Part shown: one piece after another, positions 62,344-64,000 of the stretch
How the letters are laid out: every line of letters starts with the position of its first letter
Position numbering within the stretch: the first letter of the stretch is position 1
Assembly (NCBI GenBank): GCA_040387515.1
Contig: JAZKDP010000024.1
Coordinates: 1-64,000, forward strand
Source of the DNA: Methylotenera_A sp040387515
Lineage (GTDB): Bacteria; Pseudomonadota; Gammaproteobacteria; Burkholderiales; Methylophilaceae
DNA: 64,000 bases
Direction: 5' to 3'
The notes under the pieces: generated by a model
Databases searched by the model: none
Seen by the model: the letters and a program-made list of their open reading frames with translations, nothing else
What the model was told of the DNA's origin: nothing
Program-made: the position numbers and the translations under genes

Positions 62344-63361
62344 TGCGTGCACCTTGCATATTCACACCTCTTAACGAAATCTCGCCTGCTGAAAAACGCT
62401 GTAATCCTAATGGTGTTTCCACCAGCAAAATACCGTCATCCGCCACATTTTTTACCACGCCCAATACTTCCGTACCATTCGGCAGCAACATGCGCACAGC
62501 TTGATTATGATAAGCGTGATAACTTAACCACTCATCACGCAAACCAACAAAACCCAGCTGCTCAAAACTGCTTAATACGCCCACCAAATGCTTTAATAAT
62601 GTACCTAACAAAACATTTTGATTAATCGGATGACTATTGGCTTTGTTTAAACTGGTTACTTTATTCAAGTCGGTTGTTGGTTGGTCAATACTCTCAAGCA
62701 CAGTTTTTGGTAGATTTAAATTAATGCCTATGCCAATCACGGCTGTGCTTGGCCCATCTAAATCACCTTGCAGTTCGATTAAAATACCGGCCAGCTTTTT
62801 ACCTTGCTGATTTTCGTCTAAAACCAATACATCATTTGGCCATTTTAACTGCGCTTGGTTAATTCCAAGACTCACTAAAGTGCGCATTAACGCCACACCA
62901 ACTGCCAAACTTAAGCCGGATAAAGCCGCCGCGCCGCATTGAAAACGCCACACCAATGAAAAAGTTAAACTCGCCCCCAACTGTGAAACCCAAGTGCGGC
63001 CGCGTCTGCCTTTACCGTTAGTTTGAATATGCGCCGCAACACACGTCGCATGCGGCACATTTTTTTGTTGCATCAAATACGTATTAGTCGAAGCAACTTC
63101 ATCTAAAATGATTAAGTTAATCCATTCACGCTGCTCGCCAATCGCACTTAACACTGCATTATTATCTAAAAAATCAATCGCCTGCGGCAATTTATAGCCG
63201 CGCCCACGCACGGGAAAAACGATAATCCCTAAGACTTCAGCGTATTTAATTGCATTCCAAATCGTAGCGCGCGTTACTTTAAATTGCTGTGCAAGTGCTT
63301 CACCAGAGTGAAATTGGCCGTCTGCCAGCAGTTGTAAAATCGGAAAAGTTAACTTGCTCAT
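62327..63361 (-). CDS. birA: Bifunctional biotin-[acetyl-CoA-carboxylase] ligase / biotin repressor
   Basis: The 344-residue protein has an N-terminal winged helix-turn-helix (about 1-62, FHSGEALAQQFKVTRATIWNAI). The ligase core contains the biotinyl-AMP loop GKGRRGRTW and KWPNDVLV, with a C-terminal SH3-like domain. It biotinylates the AccB subunit and may repress biotin genes. The ATG at 63361 is preferred over the TTG at 63370. It leads the birA-coaX-SPOR operon and is divergent from glnS. Confidence 0.94.
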   Translation of the reverse strand: MSKLTFPILQLLADGQFHSGEALAQQFKVTRATIWNAIKYAEVLGIIVFPVRGRGYKLPQAIDFLDNNAVLSAIGEQREWINLIILDEVASTNTYLMQQKNVPHATCVAAHIQTNGKGRRGRTWVSQLGASLTFSLVWRFQCGAAALSGLSLAVGVALMRTLVSLGINQAQLKWPNDVLVLDENQQGKKLAGILIELQGDLDGPSTAVIGIGINLNLPKTVLESIDQPTTDLNKVTSLNKANSHPINQNVLLGTLLKHLVGVLSSFEQLGFVGLRDEWLSYHAYHNQAVRMLLPNGTEVLGVVKNVADDGILLVETPLGLQRFSAGEISLRGVNMQGARNVVGD

Positions 63362-63484
63362 ATATGCCAAATTTTATCACAGCGCATGGCTACTGCTTTA
63401 GTAAATCAAAGCAGCCCATAATCCAATTCAAGCGTGTAAAATATCGTCATTATTAGCTTATAAAAAAACGATACAAAAACATCT

Positions 63485-64000
63485 ATGTCAGCAGAAAAAA
63501 CACCCCTTCCGTTAGGTTCCAACTTTATTCGTGCCATTGTTGAGCATGATTTAGCCGATAACAAATATGCCACCAAAAAATGGGCAGGTAGCCCTGGCGA
63601 TGCAGCGCACCAAGCTACAGGCCAACCTGACCCTGCAAAAATCCGCACACGTTTTCCGCCAGAACCAAACGGCTATTTGCATATTGGGCATGCTAAGAGC
63701 ATTTTTCTAAATTTTGGTTTAGCGCGCGACTATGCTGGCGTTTGCCATCTGCGTTTTGATGACACTAATCCAGAAAAAGAAAGCCAAGAATATGTAGATA
63801 GCATTTCTGACGCCGTACAGTGGCTAGGCTTTAGTTGGGAGAATAGCAAAGAAAGTAACCTGTATTTCGCCAGCAATTATTTCGAATTTATGTATCGTGC
63901 GGCAGAAAGCTTGATTGAAAATGGTCACGCCTATGTGGACAGCCAAAGCGCAGATGAAATGCGCGCGAATCGTGGCACCCTAACTGAGGCAGGTAAAGAC
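63485..64000 (+). CDS. glnS: Glutamine-tRNA ligase, N-terminal part (3' truncated by window)
   Basis: The first 172 codons of GlnRS are present. The class I HIGH motif lies at residues 66-69 in PEPNGYLHIGHAKSI. FDDTNPEKE, part of the ATP and amino-acid site, follows. Compared with E. coli GlnRS, where HIGH is near residue 41, about 25 extra residues (about 28-54, WAGSPGDAAHQATGQPDPAK) precede the Rossmann core. It is divergent from birA; 123 bases separate the two starts. Confidence 0.95.
   Translation, partial: MSAEKTPLPLGSNFIRAIVEHDLADNKYATKKWAGSPGDAAHQATGQPDPAKIRTRFPPEPNGYLHIGHAKSIFLNFGLARDYAGVCHLRFDDTNPEKESQEYVDSISDAVQWLGFSWENSKESNLYFASNYFEFMYRAAESLIENGHAYVDSQSADEMRANRGTLTEAGKD

Noticed and set aside
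1..64000. CRISPR arrays, prophage, transposases, toxin-antitoxin or restriction genes
   Set aside because: No regularly spaced repeats and no recognisable transposase, integrase, cas, toxin or restriction protein were seen among the reading frames.

Overview
This 64 kb window reads as a contiguous piece of chromosome from a moderately AT-rich betaproteobacterium. Gene order and protein character fit the Methylophilales (Methylotenera/Methylophilus-like). That placement is inference; no rRNA is present to settle it. The main supports are the block thrS-infC-rpmI-rplT / pheS-pheT-ihfA-merR flanked by tRNA-Val and tRNA-Pro, the order tpiA-secG-tRNA-Leu-nuoA..N followed by a DUF2818 gene, and an E3 subunit (Lpd) that carries its own lipoyl domain. 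No prophage, insertion sequence, CRISPR array or complete mobile element was found.

Layout. (1) 1-5.9 kb: carbohydrate genes (the end of an AlgC-type phosphohexomutase, a retropepsin-like protease, a membrane GH17 glucanase, phosphoglucomutase) and an exported catalase-type peroxidase. (2) 5.9-6.7 kb: a gene-poor AT-rich stretch with DnaA-box-like sites and a short orphan ORF. (3) 6.7-15.4 kb: translation genes, with a small lipoprotein gene inserted in the opposite direction between rplT and pheS; infC appears to start with ATA. (4) 15.4-21.8 kb: a 2OG-Fe(II) oxygenase, lytic transglycosylase, epimerase, Nudix hydrolase, zinc peptidase and a secreted DUF4124-DUF1996 protein. (5) 21.8-38.0 kb: all fourteen complex I genes, with secG and tpiA upstream. 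(6) 38.2-45.7 kb: tamB, tamA, recJ and an RpfE-like gene. (7) 45.8-51.5 kb: a glycine-zipper protein, a pentapeptide-repeat protein and a sulfide-oxidation cluster (ETHE1-type persulfide dioxygenase, sulfide:quinone oxidoreductase, TauE/SafE exporter, cysteine-bearing Crp/Fnr regulator). (8) 51.7-60.7 kb: an M17 aminopeptidase and the pyruvate dehydrogenase genes aceE, aceF and lpd, with a trypsin-like protease gene between aceF and lpd. (9) 60.9-64.0 kb: birA-coaX-SPOR-like operon and the start of glnS.

How the parts work together. Pyruvate dehydrogenase yields NADH and acetyl-CoA, and complex I feeds that NADH into the quinone pool. Sulfide:quinone oxidoreductase would feed the same pool, passing persulfide to the dioxygenase, with the TauE/SafE protein a candidate sulfite exporter. 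TamA and TamB serve the outer membrane. Most of the window is housekeeping. The observations most worth following are the sulfide cluster with its putative thiol-based regulator, the DnaA-box-like region, the secreted DUF1996 protein, the protease inside the pyruvate dehydrogenase locus, and a probably leaderless GTG-start gene.
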